DNA of 64,000 nucleotides, from assembly GCF_022179325.1 (NCBI RefSeq), contig NZ_BPQQ01000002.1, positions 1-64,000 of the forward strand. Direction: 5' to 3'. The notes below the pieces were generated by a model that made no database searches, was not told the origin of the DNA, and saw nothing but the letters and a program-made list of their open reading frames with translations. The stretch's first letter is position 1; every line of letters begins with the position of its first letter. Positions 42,357 to 49,566 of the stretch are shown here, piece after piece. The position numbers and the translations under genes are program-made. Origin of the DNA: Methylobacterium isbiliense (GTDB taxonomy: Bacteria > Pseudomonadota > Alphaproteobacteria > Rhizobiales > Beijerinckiaceae).

Positions 42357-42845
42357 ATGGCCCGGCCCAAGCCCCTCAGCGAACTCATCGAGCGCTCGCT
42401 CGGCCCGGTCTTCGCCGCGCAGGGCTTCGCCTCGACGGACATCCTGGCCTCATGGCCCGAGATCGTGGGCGAACGCCTGGCCCGGGTCTGCCGCCCGGAA
42501 AAGTTCGAATGGCCGCGCCGCCGCAAGGCCGCGGGCGATGCCCGCTCCGACCCCGGCACGCTGGTGGTGCGGGTGGACGGCGCCTTCGCGCTCGAACTCC
42601 AGCACCTCGCGCCGGTGGTGATCGAGCGCATCAACGCGCATTACGGCTGGGCCTGCGTCGGGCGGATCAGCCTGCGGCAGGACCGGCTGGCCCGCGCGGT
42701 GCCCCGGGCGCGCCCCGCGCGCACCCTCGATCCCCTGCAGCGCGGCACCATCGCCAAGGCGGTCTCGGGGATCGCCGAGGACGGCCTGCGCGATGCCCTC
42801 GACCGCCTCGGCGTGGCGGTGCTGACGAACCGGAACCCGGGCTGA
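42357..42845 (+). CDS. dciA: DciA-like replicative helicase operator (DUF721)
   Basis: A 162-aa protein of the DUF721/DciA family, which loads or regulates DnaB helicase in bacteria lacking DnaC. Features are PLSELIERSLGPVFAAQGFAS, ILASWPEIVGERLARVCRPEKF, and GTLVVRVDGAFALELQHLAPVVIERINAHYG. The ATG at 42357 follows AAAGGA by 10 bases; the longer start at 42309 is less likely. In many relatives a DsbA-like gene and smc follow, but here a short exported peptide gene and flagellar genes do. Confidence 0.87.
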   Translation: MARPKPLSELIERSLGPVFAAQGFASTDILASWPEIVGERLARVCRPEKFEWPRRRKAAGDARSDPGTLVVRVDGAFALELQHLAPVVIERINAHYGWACVGRISLRQDRLARAVPRARPARTLDPLQRGTIAKAVSGIAEDGLRDALDRLGVAVLTNRNPG

Positions 42846-42854
42846 GGCTCGATC

Positions 42855-43025
42855 TCAGAAGGCGTCGTAGGCCTGCGCGGCCGGCAGATTCGTCCTGATG
42901 GTCATCTCGCGGATGTCGATGCCGGGCGTCGTGCGGGCCTGCGTGACCGGCGGCCGGGTGAGGATGCTCGCCCAGAACAGGCCGGCGGCGATCGCGAAGG
43001 CGGCGAGGAAGCTGAGTGCGCGCAT
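42855..43025 (-). CDS. small exported or membrane-anchored peptide
   Basis: A 56-aa frame: a hydrophobic N-terminal helix (MRALSFLAAFAIAAGLFWASIL) and a short polar tail ending LPAAQAYDAF. A strong ribosome-binding site (GGGAGGA, about 6 bases before the ATG at 43025) supports translation. No family is recognised. Its stop is 9 bases from the convergent dciA stop. Confidence 0.6.
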   Translation of the reverse strand: MRALSFLAAFAIAAGLFWASILTRPPVTQARTTPGIDIREMTIRTNLPAAQAYDAF

Positions 43026-43340
43026 GTCGTCCTCCCGTGAAGGCTCGCGCGCCGACGGCGCCCCGAGCCGGAGTGAATGGGACGAATCGGTCAGGGTTGC
43101 CATCGACCCGAACCAACCTGACGCAATCGAACAGCGAACGAGCGGCGGCCGATCCGCCGCACGGGAGATCACTCGACAGCAAAGCGGCTGTCGAGGCGGT
43201 CACGGCAACGACCCCTGATCGGCTCGATCAGATCGCGTGACACGAGATAGACCATGCGCCCAAGGCATGGTCATCCTTCATTTGAGGGATTACAGTCTGA
43301 TTTGATGTGCGGAAGCACACATCCGCGTATCGCGGCGGCC
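43026..43340. other. 315-bp intergenic region with hairpins after motE
   Basis: No gene is supported. It holds the promoter of the 56-aa peptide gene and the 3' end of the leftward motE operon. Two perfect inverted repeats are present: CTCGACAGC/GCTGTCGAG at 43172-43195 and GACCATGC/GCATGGTC at 43250-43272. The second is well placed to end the motE transcript, but neither has a T-run. Confidence 0.5.
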
Positions 43341-44234
43341 TTACCGCGCCGGCGGGTCGATGGCCGGAAGCTCGTTGGGTGGCAGCGGCGGGGCGCCCGC
43401 CGGCATCGGGCGCGGGGGAGGACCGCCCCGCGCGCGCAGGGCGAGCGCCACGGTCAGCTTCTCGGCGGTCTCGGGCTGCATCATCGCCAGCACCTCCGCC
43501 ATCTTGCGCGGGTTCATCGCGACGACGACCGGCACCAGCACGTCGAGGTTCAACCGGTCGAAGACCCGGGCAGCCTCCTTGGGCTTCATCGTCTCGTACA
43601 TGGTGACGATCGCCTTGAGGCCGGCGGCCTCCGCCTCGGCCCGGCGGGCCGCGCCGCCATCCTGCTTCTCCTCCTGGGAGCGCAGGTCGTTCACGCGGCT
43701 CTCCAGCTTGCGCTCCGCGCTCTCGATGAGTTGCTCCCGGGTGTCGAGATCGCGGTTGCGCTGCTGCAGCGCATCGCGCCGCGCGCCGAGCTTTTCCAGG
43801 ATCGCCCGCTCGGCCGAATCGGACCCGGGCTTGCCCGGGGTCCGGGGCGTCGGCTCGGCGGCCTCCCTGGAATCCTTCGCGGCCTCCTTTTCCTTGGCCG
43901 CCACCGAACCAGTCACCGGCGGATCGGCCGGCTCGTAGCCGGTGCGGGCATGGGAGAGCACGCGCGCGAACTCGCTGCGCCCGGCGGAGCCGCTCTCGCC
44001 GGCCAGAGACACGAGCTTGAGCACCAGAAGGCCGCCCGCGGCGAGCGCGACGGCATCGATCAGGCGCAGGCGCAGCCCGGGCGCGCGCCAGGACGGCTTC
44101 TTGGATCCGCGCGGCCGGGACGAGGCAGGCTTCGGCGACGGCGGCTTGGCGGATCCCGTCCGCGGCGTCCCGGCCGGGCGGGCACGGGGCGATCCGGCGA
44201 GCGCCGTGACGACGCGGCGCAGCACCGGATTCAT
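43341..44234 (-). CDS. motE: flagellar motility protein MotE-like
   Basis: A 297-aa protein with a basic cytoplasmic N-terminus, one membrane helix (LIDAVALAAGGLLVLKLVSL), a periplasmic coiled coil (ERAILEKLGARRDALQQRNRDLDTREQLIESAERKLESR) and a C-terminal MgtE_N-like domain (MYETMKPKEAARVFDRLNLDVLVPVVVAMNPRKMAEVLAMM). This is the layout of MotE, which assists MotC folding and motor function in rhizobia. ATGA overlap with the DUF6468 gene; last gene of the fliL operon. Confidence 0.86.
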   Translation of the reverse strand: MNPVLRRVVTALAGSPRARPAGTPRTGSAKPPSPKPASSRPRGSKKPSWRAPGLRLRLIDAVALAAGGLLVLKLVSLAGESGSAGRSEFARVLSHARTGYEPADPPVTGSVAAKEKEAAKDSREAAEPTPRTPGKPGSDSAERAILEKLGARRDALQQRNRDLDTREQLIESAERKLESRVNDLRSQEEKQDGGAARRAEAEAAGLKAIVTMYETMKPKEAARVFDRLNLDVLVPVVVAMNPRKMAEVLAMMQPETAEKLTVALALRARGGPPPRPMPAGAPPLPPNELPAIDPPAR

Positions 44235-44734
44235 GCGGCCTGGCTCTGGAGGCGGCTCAGGGCGCGCTCACTCAGCGCCCGGGCGGCGGCGGCGGCCGCG
44301 CTCATGCGCTCGGAGGTCGAGACGGCAGGCAAGGGCTCGGGCGCGGGCGCCGCCGGCGCGGCAGCCGCAGGCGCCTGGACTGCCGGGGCTCCGGCCGCCG
44401 GACCCGGACGCGCCTGGGCGACGATGCGGCCGATGCGCTCCACCACCTCCTCGCCCGCCCGGACCTGGGCCGTGAGCGTGGCGGCGGTGGCCTCGGCGAC
44501 GCCGAGCCGCTCGGCCAGCGTGCGCTCGCACTCGCCGAGCGTCCCGCGCAGGCCGAGGATCGCCCGCTCGGCCGATTCGGTGGCGACCATCAGGTCGCCG
44601 ATGGTCTGGCGCAACGCCGCCTCGTCGGCCTTGAGGCGGGTGATGCGGCGGCTCAGCGCCACCGAGGAGACGATGCTCGCCACGAGCAGCACCGCCACGA
44701 GGCAGTCGGCCAGGATGCTGACGAACGCGCTCAT
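44231..44734 (-). CDS. DUF6468 flagellar-cluster protein
   Basis: A 167-aa protein with an N-terminal membrane helix (ILADCLVAVLLVASIVSSVAL) followed by a helical coiled-coil region (RRITRLKADEAALRQTIGDLMVATESAERAILGLRGTL) and an Ala/Pro-rich C-terminus. The fixed position between fliM and motE and the domain pattern fit the DUF6468 family found in alphaproteobacterial flagellar operons. The precise role is unknown. It starts 8 bases after the fliM stop. Confidence 0.78.
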   Translation of the reverse strand: MSAFVSILADCLVAVLLVASIVSSVALSRRITRLKADEAALRQTIGDLMVATESAERAILGLRGTLGECERTLAERLGVAEATAATLTAQVRAGEEVVERIGRIVAQARPGPAAGAPAVQAPAAAAPAAPAPEPLPAVSTSERMSAAAAAARALSERALSRLQSQAA

Positions 44735-44742
44735 GATTGGCC

Positions 44743-45954
44743 TCAGCCGTCCTTCTGGTTCTTCATCGAGGCCTCGAAGGCCGCGAAGGTGGTGCGGGCG
44801 CGCCGCAGGGGCCGCGTCACCTGCACGGCGATGCTGTCGTCGAGCCGCCCGATCCGCCCCTGGGTCATCGCCCAGTCGCCGCAGCGCAGGGTGATGAGGT
44901 CGGTGGGCTTGGCGTCGAACATGATGGTGTCGCCGACCTCCAGCGACAGCACGCGCTTGAGCGGCAGCGTCATCTGGTGGAGCACGGCCTCGACGGCGAC
45001 GTCCGCCTGCCAGATCTCGGTGGCGAGGTGGCCTTCCCAGATGTGGTCGCGGCCGAGCTTCTCGCCCATGAAGCTCTGCAGCAGCAGGTCGCGGATCGGC
45101 TCGATCGTGGCGTAGGGAAACAGGATCTGCAGGAGGCCGCCGCGGCCCTCCATGTCGAGCTTGAGGTCGATCAGGATCGCGGCGTTGGCCGGCCGCGTGA
45201 TGGTGGCGAAGCGCGGGTTCGACTCGATGCGGTCGATGGCGAAGCGCACCGGCGAGAGCGGCTGGAACGAGGCTTCGAGGTCGCCCAGGATGATCTCCAC
45301 CATCCGGCGCACGAGCTGCATCTCGATGGTGGTGAAGGGCCGCCCGTCGAGGCGGATCGTGGTGGTGCCGCGCTTGCCGCCGAGCAGCAGGTCGAGGGTG
45401 GAGTAGGCGAGGTTCGAATCGACCGTGACGAGGCCCGACCCCTCCCACACGTCGGCCCTGAACACGCCGAGCAGCGTCGGCAGCGGGATCGCGTTGAGGT
45501 AGTCGCCGAAGCGCACCGAGGTGATGTTGTCGAGCGTGACCTCGACGTTGTCCTGGAAGAAGTTGCGCAGGCTCGTCGACAACAACCGGATCATCCGGTC
45601 GAAGACGATCTCGAGCATCGGCAGGCGTTCGTAACTGACGACGCCCGAATCGACGATGGCGCGGATGCCGCCCGCGCCCGAGGCCGAGAGTTCCCTCAGC
45701 GAGAAGCCGAGGACTTGATCGATTTCTTCCTGATTGAGGATGCGGTCGTTGCCGGCGAGTTCGGGAAGGTTCTCGGCCTCCCCCTCGTCGATCATGTTGG
45801 CCCATTCGGCCGCCATGTCGCTCGCCTGGGTGGCGGTGCCCTGCTCGGCGAGCGCCGCGCCCCATTCCTCGGCGAGCGAAGCGTCGCCGCCGCCCTGCTC
45901 GGTGAGCGCCGCCGCCCAGTCGTCGTCCAGGATCTCGTCCTCAGGTCCCGACAC
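44743..45954 (-). CDS. fliM: flagellar motor switch protein FliM, extended N-terminus
   Basis: A 403-aa switch protein forming the C-ring. The usual N-terminal EIDxLL segment is at residues 72-83 (ILNQEEIDQVLG), so about 70 residues precede it. They contain three WAxAL-like motifs (DDWAAALTEQ 11-20, EEWGAALAEQ 29-38, AEWANMIDEG 49-58). The middle CheC-like domain and the C-terminal SpoA domain (VEAVLHQMTLPLKRVLSLEVGDTIMF) follow. The extension is acidic. Second gene of the fliL operon, 9 bases after fliL. Confidence 0.93.
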   Translation of the reverse strand: MSGPEDEILDDDWAAALTEQGGGDASLAEEWGAALAEQGTATQASDMAAEWANMIDEGEAENLPELAGNDRILNQEEIDQVLGFSLRELSASGAGGIRAIVDSGVVSYERLPMLEIVFDRMIRLLSTSLRNFFQDNVEVTLDNITSVRFGDYLNAIPLPTLLGVFRADVWEGSGLVTVDSNLAYSTLDLLLGGKRGTTTIRLDGRPFTTIEMQLVRRMVEIILGDLEASFQPLSPVRFAIDRIESNPRFATITRPANAAILIDLKLDMEGRGGLLQILFPYATIEPIRDLLLQSFMGEKLGRDHIWEGHLATEIWQADVAVEAVLHQMTLPLKRVLSLEVGDTIMFDAKPTDLITLRCGDWAMTQGRIGRLDDSIAVQVTRPLRRARTTFAAFEASMKNQKDG

Positions 45955-45963
45955 GATGCGCCC

Positions 45964-46470
45964 CTACTGGATCACGAAGTCCTTGAAGAGCACCGCCTCG
46001 ACCTTCGCGGGATAGACCGCGACGTTGACGCGGCGCAGCAGCTCCTCGCGCAGGCGGTAGGTGCCCATCGATCCCTCGAAATCCGCCGGCCGCAGCTCGC
46101 GGATGTAGACCTGGAAGGCGTCCTCGATCCGCGGCATCAGCGGCTGGATCTCGCCCGCCACCTTGGCGTCCTTCACCTCCAGGGCGACCTTGAGCTTGAT
46201 GAAGCGGCCCTGCGCCTGCCCGACGTCGGAGGAGAGGTTCATCACCATCTCCCGCACGTCCATGAAGGCGATCGGCGGCTTCACCTCGGCGGCCTGCTTC
46301 TCGGCCTGGGCGCCGCGGCTCTTCATCACGAAGAAGCCGCCCGCGCCGCCGCCGAGGAGCAGCACGGCCGCCGCCGCCGCGATCACGAGCTTCTTCTTCG
46401 AGCCGCCCGGGGCCGGGGCTTCGCCTTCGGCCTCCTCCGCGTCCGGCGCCTTCTTCGGCTTCTTCGCCAT
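45964..46470 (-). CDS. fliL: flagellar basal body-associated protein FliL
   Basis: A 168-aa single-pass protein that supports stator function at the basal body. A short acidic/basic cytoplasmic N-terminus is followed by one helix (KLVIAAAAAVLLLGGGAGGFFV) and the periplasmic FliL domain with FIKLKVALEVKD and a C-terminal VNVAVYPAKVEAVLFKDFVIQ block, typical of the family. First gene of the leftward operon, with a CtrA-type box 59-73 bases upstream. Confidence 0.93.
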   Translation of the reverse strand: MAKKPKKAPDAEEAEGEAPAPGGSKKKLVIAAAAAVLLLGGGAGGFFVMKSRGAQAEKQAAEVKPPIAFMDVREMVMNLSSDVGQAQGRFIKLKVALEVKDAKVAGEIQPLMPRIEDAFQVYIRELRPADFEGSMGTYRLREELLRRVNVAVYPAKVEAVLFKDFVIQ

Positions 46471-46528
46471 CGCTCGTCTTCGCCCCGCGCCATCCGGCGG
46501 CGTGTCTCCTCCCGATAGGCCAGCGGAG

Positions 46529-46543
46529 TTAACGTCCCGTTAA
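46529..46543. promoter_or_regulatory. CtrA-type binding site TTAA-N7-TTAA upstream of fliL
   Basis: An exact match to the full CtrA consensus TTAA-N7-TTAA (spacer CGTCCCG), placed 59-73 bases before the fliL start. CtrA controls flagellar gene transcription in many alphaproteobacteria, so control of fliL-fliM-DUF6468-motE by CtrA is likely. Confidence 0.7.
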
Positions 46544-46767
46544 GCATGCCGGACAAAGCCGCCGACCCGGATCCGCCGGAGCCGCCCCCGCCTCCCGGCT
46601 CCGCTTTTCGCCGACCTGCGACAGTCACGCCCTCCGGCTCGCAACCCGGATACAAGCATTGTCCAGTCCGTCGCGGCTCGATGCCGCAGGCCTGCTCCGC
46701 GCTCGACATGAAACGTCTTTCGATCGATTGTCTTTTTCCGCGTCTTGGCCACAACACTCTGACATAG

Positions 46768-46782
46768 TTAAGTCACAATTGA
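46768..46782. promoter_or_regulatory. CtrA-like site (one mismatch) upstream of RTX gene
   Basis: TTAA-GTCACAA-TTGA differs from the CtrA consensus by one base in the second half-site and lies 46-60 bases before the RTX start codon. It is suggestive of shared control with the flagellar genes, but chance is a fair alternative in this locally less GC-rich spacer. Confidence 0.3.
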
Positions 46783-46827
46783 GCCCGTACTCCGAATCGT
46801 CGGCTTACCGACCTCGGAGAACAAGAA

Positions 46828-47787
46828 ATGGCTCAGTTCAGTTATACACCCGGTGTCGATCCCGGGACGGTCAACGGCCGCGACGACGAGAACGACACCT
46901 TCGACTTCGTCGCCTCGCCCTACAGGGTGACGCTGCGCGGCAATGGCGGCAACGACCACTTCCTGGGCGGGGGGAGCGACGATTCCCTGTATGGGGGTTC
47001 CGGCAACGACACCCTGCTGGGCGGCCTCGGCAACGACTCGGTCGATGGCGGGGACGACCACGACCTGATCACCGATGGCGGCGCCTCGCCGATCCGCACG
47101 GGCAACGACACCGTGTATGGCGGCGGCGGCAACGACACGATCTGGTACGCCAACAACCTCGACGGCTCGCTCCTGTACGGCAACGCGGGCGACGACAACG
47201 TGACCGGCGGGGCCGGCAACGACACCATCTACGGGGACGACGGCGTCTGCTCCGCAACGGGTGACGGCGCCGACTACATCCGCGGCGGCAAGGGCAACGA
47301 CACCATCTTCGGCGGCGGCGGCAACGACACGATCCGCGGCAGCACCGGCGAGGGGTCGGATCTCGTCCATGGCGGCGACGGCAACGACACGATCGGCTAC
47401 GACAGCGACCTGTCCAACGTGATCCTCTTCGGGGACGCGGGCGACGACCGGATCACCGGCGGCTGGGCGGCGGACCTGCTGTACGGCGGCACCGGCAACG
47501 ACACGATCGTCGGCGGCTACGGCAACGACACCATCACCGGGAACGGAGGCAACGACGTCCTCACCGGCGGGGCCGGTGCCGATCGCTTCATCGTCGCGGG
47601 TGGCGAAGGCGCGGACCTGATCACCGACTTCTCGTTCGCGCAGGGCGACCGGATCATGCTGAACGGCGAGGGCTACACCCTGGGCACCTCCGCGGGCGGC
47701 AACGCGCTGATCAACCTCGACAACGGCGGTTCGATCGAACTCGCCGGCGTGGCGGTCGGCAAGGTCACCGGCGGCTTCTTCGCCTGA
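46828..47787 (+). CDS. RTX calcium-binding secreted protein
   Basis: A 319-aa protein made almost entirely of RTX nonapeptides (GGxGNDTxx), about 15 in all, which fold into calcium-bound beta-rolls outside the cell. The last 100 residues match the M10-type C-terminus (GADRFIVAGGEGADLITDFSF) that carries the type I secretion signal. There is no N-terminal signal peptide and no recognisable enzyme domain, so it may be an adhesin, matrix or surface-layer-like protein. No type I exporter genes are nearby. It lies between two flagellar operons. Confidence 0.9.
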   Translation: MAQFSYTPGVDPGTVNGRDDENDTFDFVASPYRVTLRGNGGNDHFLGGGSDDSLYGGSGNDTLLGGLGNDSVDGGDDHDLITDGGASPIRTGNDTVYGGGGNDTIWYANNLDGSLLYGNAGDDNVTGGAGNDTIYGDDGVCSATGDGADYIRGGKGNDTIFGGGGNDTIRGSTGEGSDLVHGGDGNDTIGYDSDLSNVILFGDAGDDRITGGWAADLLYGGTGNDTIVGGYGNDTITGNGGNDVLTGGAGADRFIVAGGEGADLITDFSFAQGDRIMLNGEGYTLGTSAGGNALINLDNGGSIELAGVAVGKVTGGFFA

Positions 47788-47796
47788 TCCCGGGTT

Positions 47797-47818
47797 CCGG
47801 GGCGGCACGCCGCCCCGG
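47797..47818. terminator. hairpin after RTX gene
   Basis: Perfect 10-bp arms CCGGGGCGGC and GCCGCCCCGG around a 2-nt loop, 10 bases past the RTX stop. There is no T-run, so termination strength is uncertain. Confidence 0.5.
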
Positions 47819-47904
47819 GATCACCCCTCCCCCGGGCGGCAGATCCTGCCGGGTCGAAACTGCCGGAGGGGCGGTCCGGTCTGGCCGAAGATTCACGGCT
47901 TCTC

Positions 47905-47917
47905 AATCAAGCCATTG
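47905..47917 (+). promoter_or_regulatory. IHF-type site upstream of the flgF sigma-54 promoter
   Basis: AATCAA-GCCA-TTG is an exact match to the IHF core consensus WATCAA-N4-TTR and is followed by an A/T-rich run. It lies about 30 bases upstream of the sigma-54 type element, the usual spacing for IHF-assisted DNA bending at such promoters. Confidence 0.5.
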
Positions 47918-47947
47918 AGATAAAAGGATTATTTCGCAGACGTGCGA

Positions 47948-47962
47948 TGGCACGGCCCCTGC
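47948..47962 (+). promoter_or_regulatory. sigma-54 (RpoN) type promoter of flgF operon
   Basis: TGGCACG-GCCC-CTGC matches the -24/-12 consensus TGGCACG-N4-TTGC at all but one position, with the essential GG and GC dinucleotides correctly spaced. The predicted transcript start lies about 37 bases before the flgF ATG at 48011. Flagellar middle and late operons are commonly RpoN-dependent. Confidence 0.6.
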
Positions 47963-48010
47963 GTTGCTCCTGTCGCCGGAGCGGTTCGCCCGGCCAGGAG
48001 TGCGGCGTCG

Positions 48011-48757
48011 ATGCTGAACGCGCAGTTGATCGGTCTCTCGGCACAGGTGGCGCTCGGCCGCGAGCTGGAAGTGATCGCCAACAACATGGCGAACGTGTCC
48101 ACCACCGGGTTCAAGGCCCGCTCGACCCGGTTCCAGGAATACCTGATGCCGCGCGCGAGCGCCGAGACCTTCCCGACGCCCGACCGGCGCCTGTCCTACG
48201 TCATCGATGCCGGCACGCCGCTCAACCTTGCGCAGGGTGCGATCGAGGCCACCGGCAACCCGCTCAATGCGGCGATCCGCGGCGAGGCCTTCTTCGCCGT
48301 GCAGACGCCGCAGGGCGAGCGCTACACCCGCAACGGCGCCTTCGAACTCGACGCGCAGGGGCGCCTCGTCACCAGCGACGGCTTTCCGGTGCTGGGCGAC
48401 GGCGGCCCGATCCAGATCGGCGCGCAAGAGACCGGCCTGGCGATCGGCCCGGACGGCACCGTCTCCACCAACCAGGGCAACCGGGGCAAGATCCGGCTCG
48501 TAGCCTTCGCCAACCCGCAGGCCCTCACCAATGCGGGCGCCAACCTCTACGCCTCGACCGCGCCCGCTCAGCCCGCAGGCCCCCAGGCGCGGATCGAGCC
48601 CGGGGCGATCGAGCGCTCCAACGTCAGCCCGGTCCTCACCATGACCCGGATGATGGAGGTGAACCGCATCTACACGCTGGTCTCGGACACGCTCTCGCGG
48701 ATGGACTCCATGCGCGGCACCGCCATCCAGCGCCTGTCCGACGTCGGCAACGCCTAA
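48011..48757 (+). CDS. flgF: flagellar basal-body rod protein FlgF
   Basis: A 248-aa proximal-rod protein. The N-terminal rod motif is LIGLSAQVALGRELEVIANNMANVSTTGFKA, the middle has GEAFFAVQTPQGERYTRNGAF, and the C-terminal NVSPVLTMTRMMEVNRIYTLVSD fits rod proteins. The ATG at 48011 is chosen; an in-frame GTG at 47942 would place the start within the sigma-54 promoter. First gene of the flgF-flgG-flgA-flgH operon. Confidence 0.92.
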   Translation: MLNAQLIGLSAQVALGRELEVIANNMANVSTTGFKARSTRFQEYLMPRASAETFPTPDRRLSYVIDAGTPLNLAQGAIEATGNPLNAAIRGEAFFAVQTPQGERYTRNGAFELDAQGRLVTSDGFPVLGDGGPIQIGAQETGLAIGPDGTVSTNQGNRGKIRLVAFANPQALTNAGANLYASTAPAQPAGPQARIEPGAIERSNVSPVLTMTRMMEVNRIYTLVSDTLSRMDSMRGTAIQRLSDVGNA

Positions 48758-48769
48758 GGAAGCACCGCG

Positions 48770-49561
48770 ATGCGCGCCCTCTACGCCGCCGCCACCGGCA
48801 TGGCGGCCCAGGAACTCAACGTCCAGGTCATCTCGAACAACATCGCGAACCTGCGCACCACCGGCTACAAGCGCCAGCAGGCCCATTTCCAGGATCTGCT
48901 CTACCAGAACCTGCGCCGGGCGGGCAGCGCCACCTCGGACCAGGGCAACCAGCTGCCGGCGGGCCTCGCCCTCGGCTCGGGCGTGAAGACCACCTCGACC
49001 GCCCGGGTGATGAGCCAGGGCACCCTCTCCTCCACCGAGAAGACCTACGACGTCGCCATCCGCGGCGAGGGCCTGTTCCAGATCCAGATGCCGGACGGGC
49101 GCACCGCCTATACCCGCGACGGCTCCTTCGACCTCGATTCCCAGGGGCAGGTCGTCACCCGCGACGGCTACCTGCTCAACCCCAACATCACGGTGCCGAA
49201 CAACGCCACCTCGGTGACGATCAGCGCCTCGGGCGTGGTGCAGGCGACCCTGCCGGGCCAGACCGCGCCGCAGAACCTCGGCCAGATCCAGATGGCCCGC
49301 TTCGTCAACAAGGTCGGCCTCGAATCGATCGGCGACAACCTCTTCGTCGAGACCCTGGCCTCCGGCCCCGCCATCACCGGCACGCCGGGCTCCGAGGGCT
49401 TCGGCAACCTGCTCCAGAGCTACCTCGAAGAGGCCAACGTCAACGCCGTCACGGAGATCTCCTCGCTGATCGCCGCGCAGCGCGCCTACGAGATGAACTC
49501 GAAGGTCGTGACCGCCGCCGACCAGATGCTCTCCACCACCTCGCAGATGTTCCGCGGATAG
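48770..49561 (+). CDS. flgG: flagellar basal-body rod protein FlgG
   Basis: The distal rod protein, 263 aa. It has the classic N-terminus MRALYAAATGMAAQELNVQVISNNIANLRTTGYK, the GEGLFQIQMPDGRTAYTRDGSF mid-domain and the C-terminal LLQSYLEEANVNAVTEISSLIAAQRAYEMNSKVV rod helix. Full length. It starts 12 bases after flgF and is followed within 5 bases by flgA. Confidence 0.96.
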   Translation: MRALYAAATGMAAQELNVQVISNNIANLRTTGYKRQQAHFQDLLYQNLRRAGSATSDQGNQLPAGLALGSGVKTTSTARVMSQGTLSSTEKTYDVAIRGEGLFQIQMPDGRTAYTRDGSFDLDSQGQVVTRDGYLLNPNITVPNNATSVTISASGVVQATLPGQTAPQNLGQIQMARFVNKVGLESIGDNLFVETLASGPAITGTPGSEGFGNLLQSYLEEANVNAVTEISSLIAAQRAYEMNSKVVTAADQMLSTTSQMFRG

Positions 49562-49566
49562 GACCG

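Larger units (their letters stand above)
46471..46827. other. 357-bp divergent gap between fliL and the RTX gene
   Basis: No gene is supported; open frames here are short and Pro-rich. The gap holds the fliL promoter with its CtrA-type box and, near its right end, a one-mismatch CtrA-like site upstream of the RTX gene. Confidence 0.55.

Noticed and set aside
46768-47808. Long minus-strand open frame antisense to the RTX gene
   Set aside because: The frame is the antisense reading of repeated GGxGNDT codons, whose composition leaves no stops. It has no ribosome-binding site and no recognisable protein features.
47942-48010. GTG start for flgF at 47942
   Set aside because: It would add 23 Arg/Ala-rich residues not found in rod proteins and would start within the sigma-54 promoter element.
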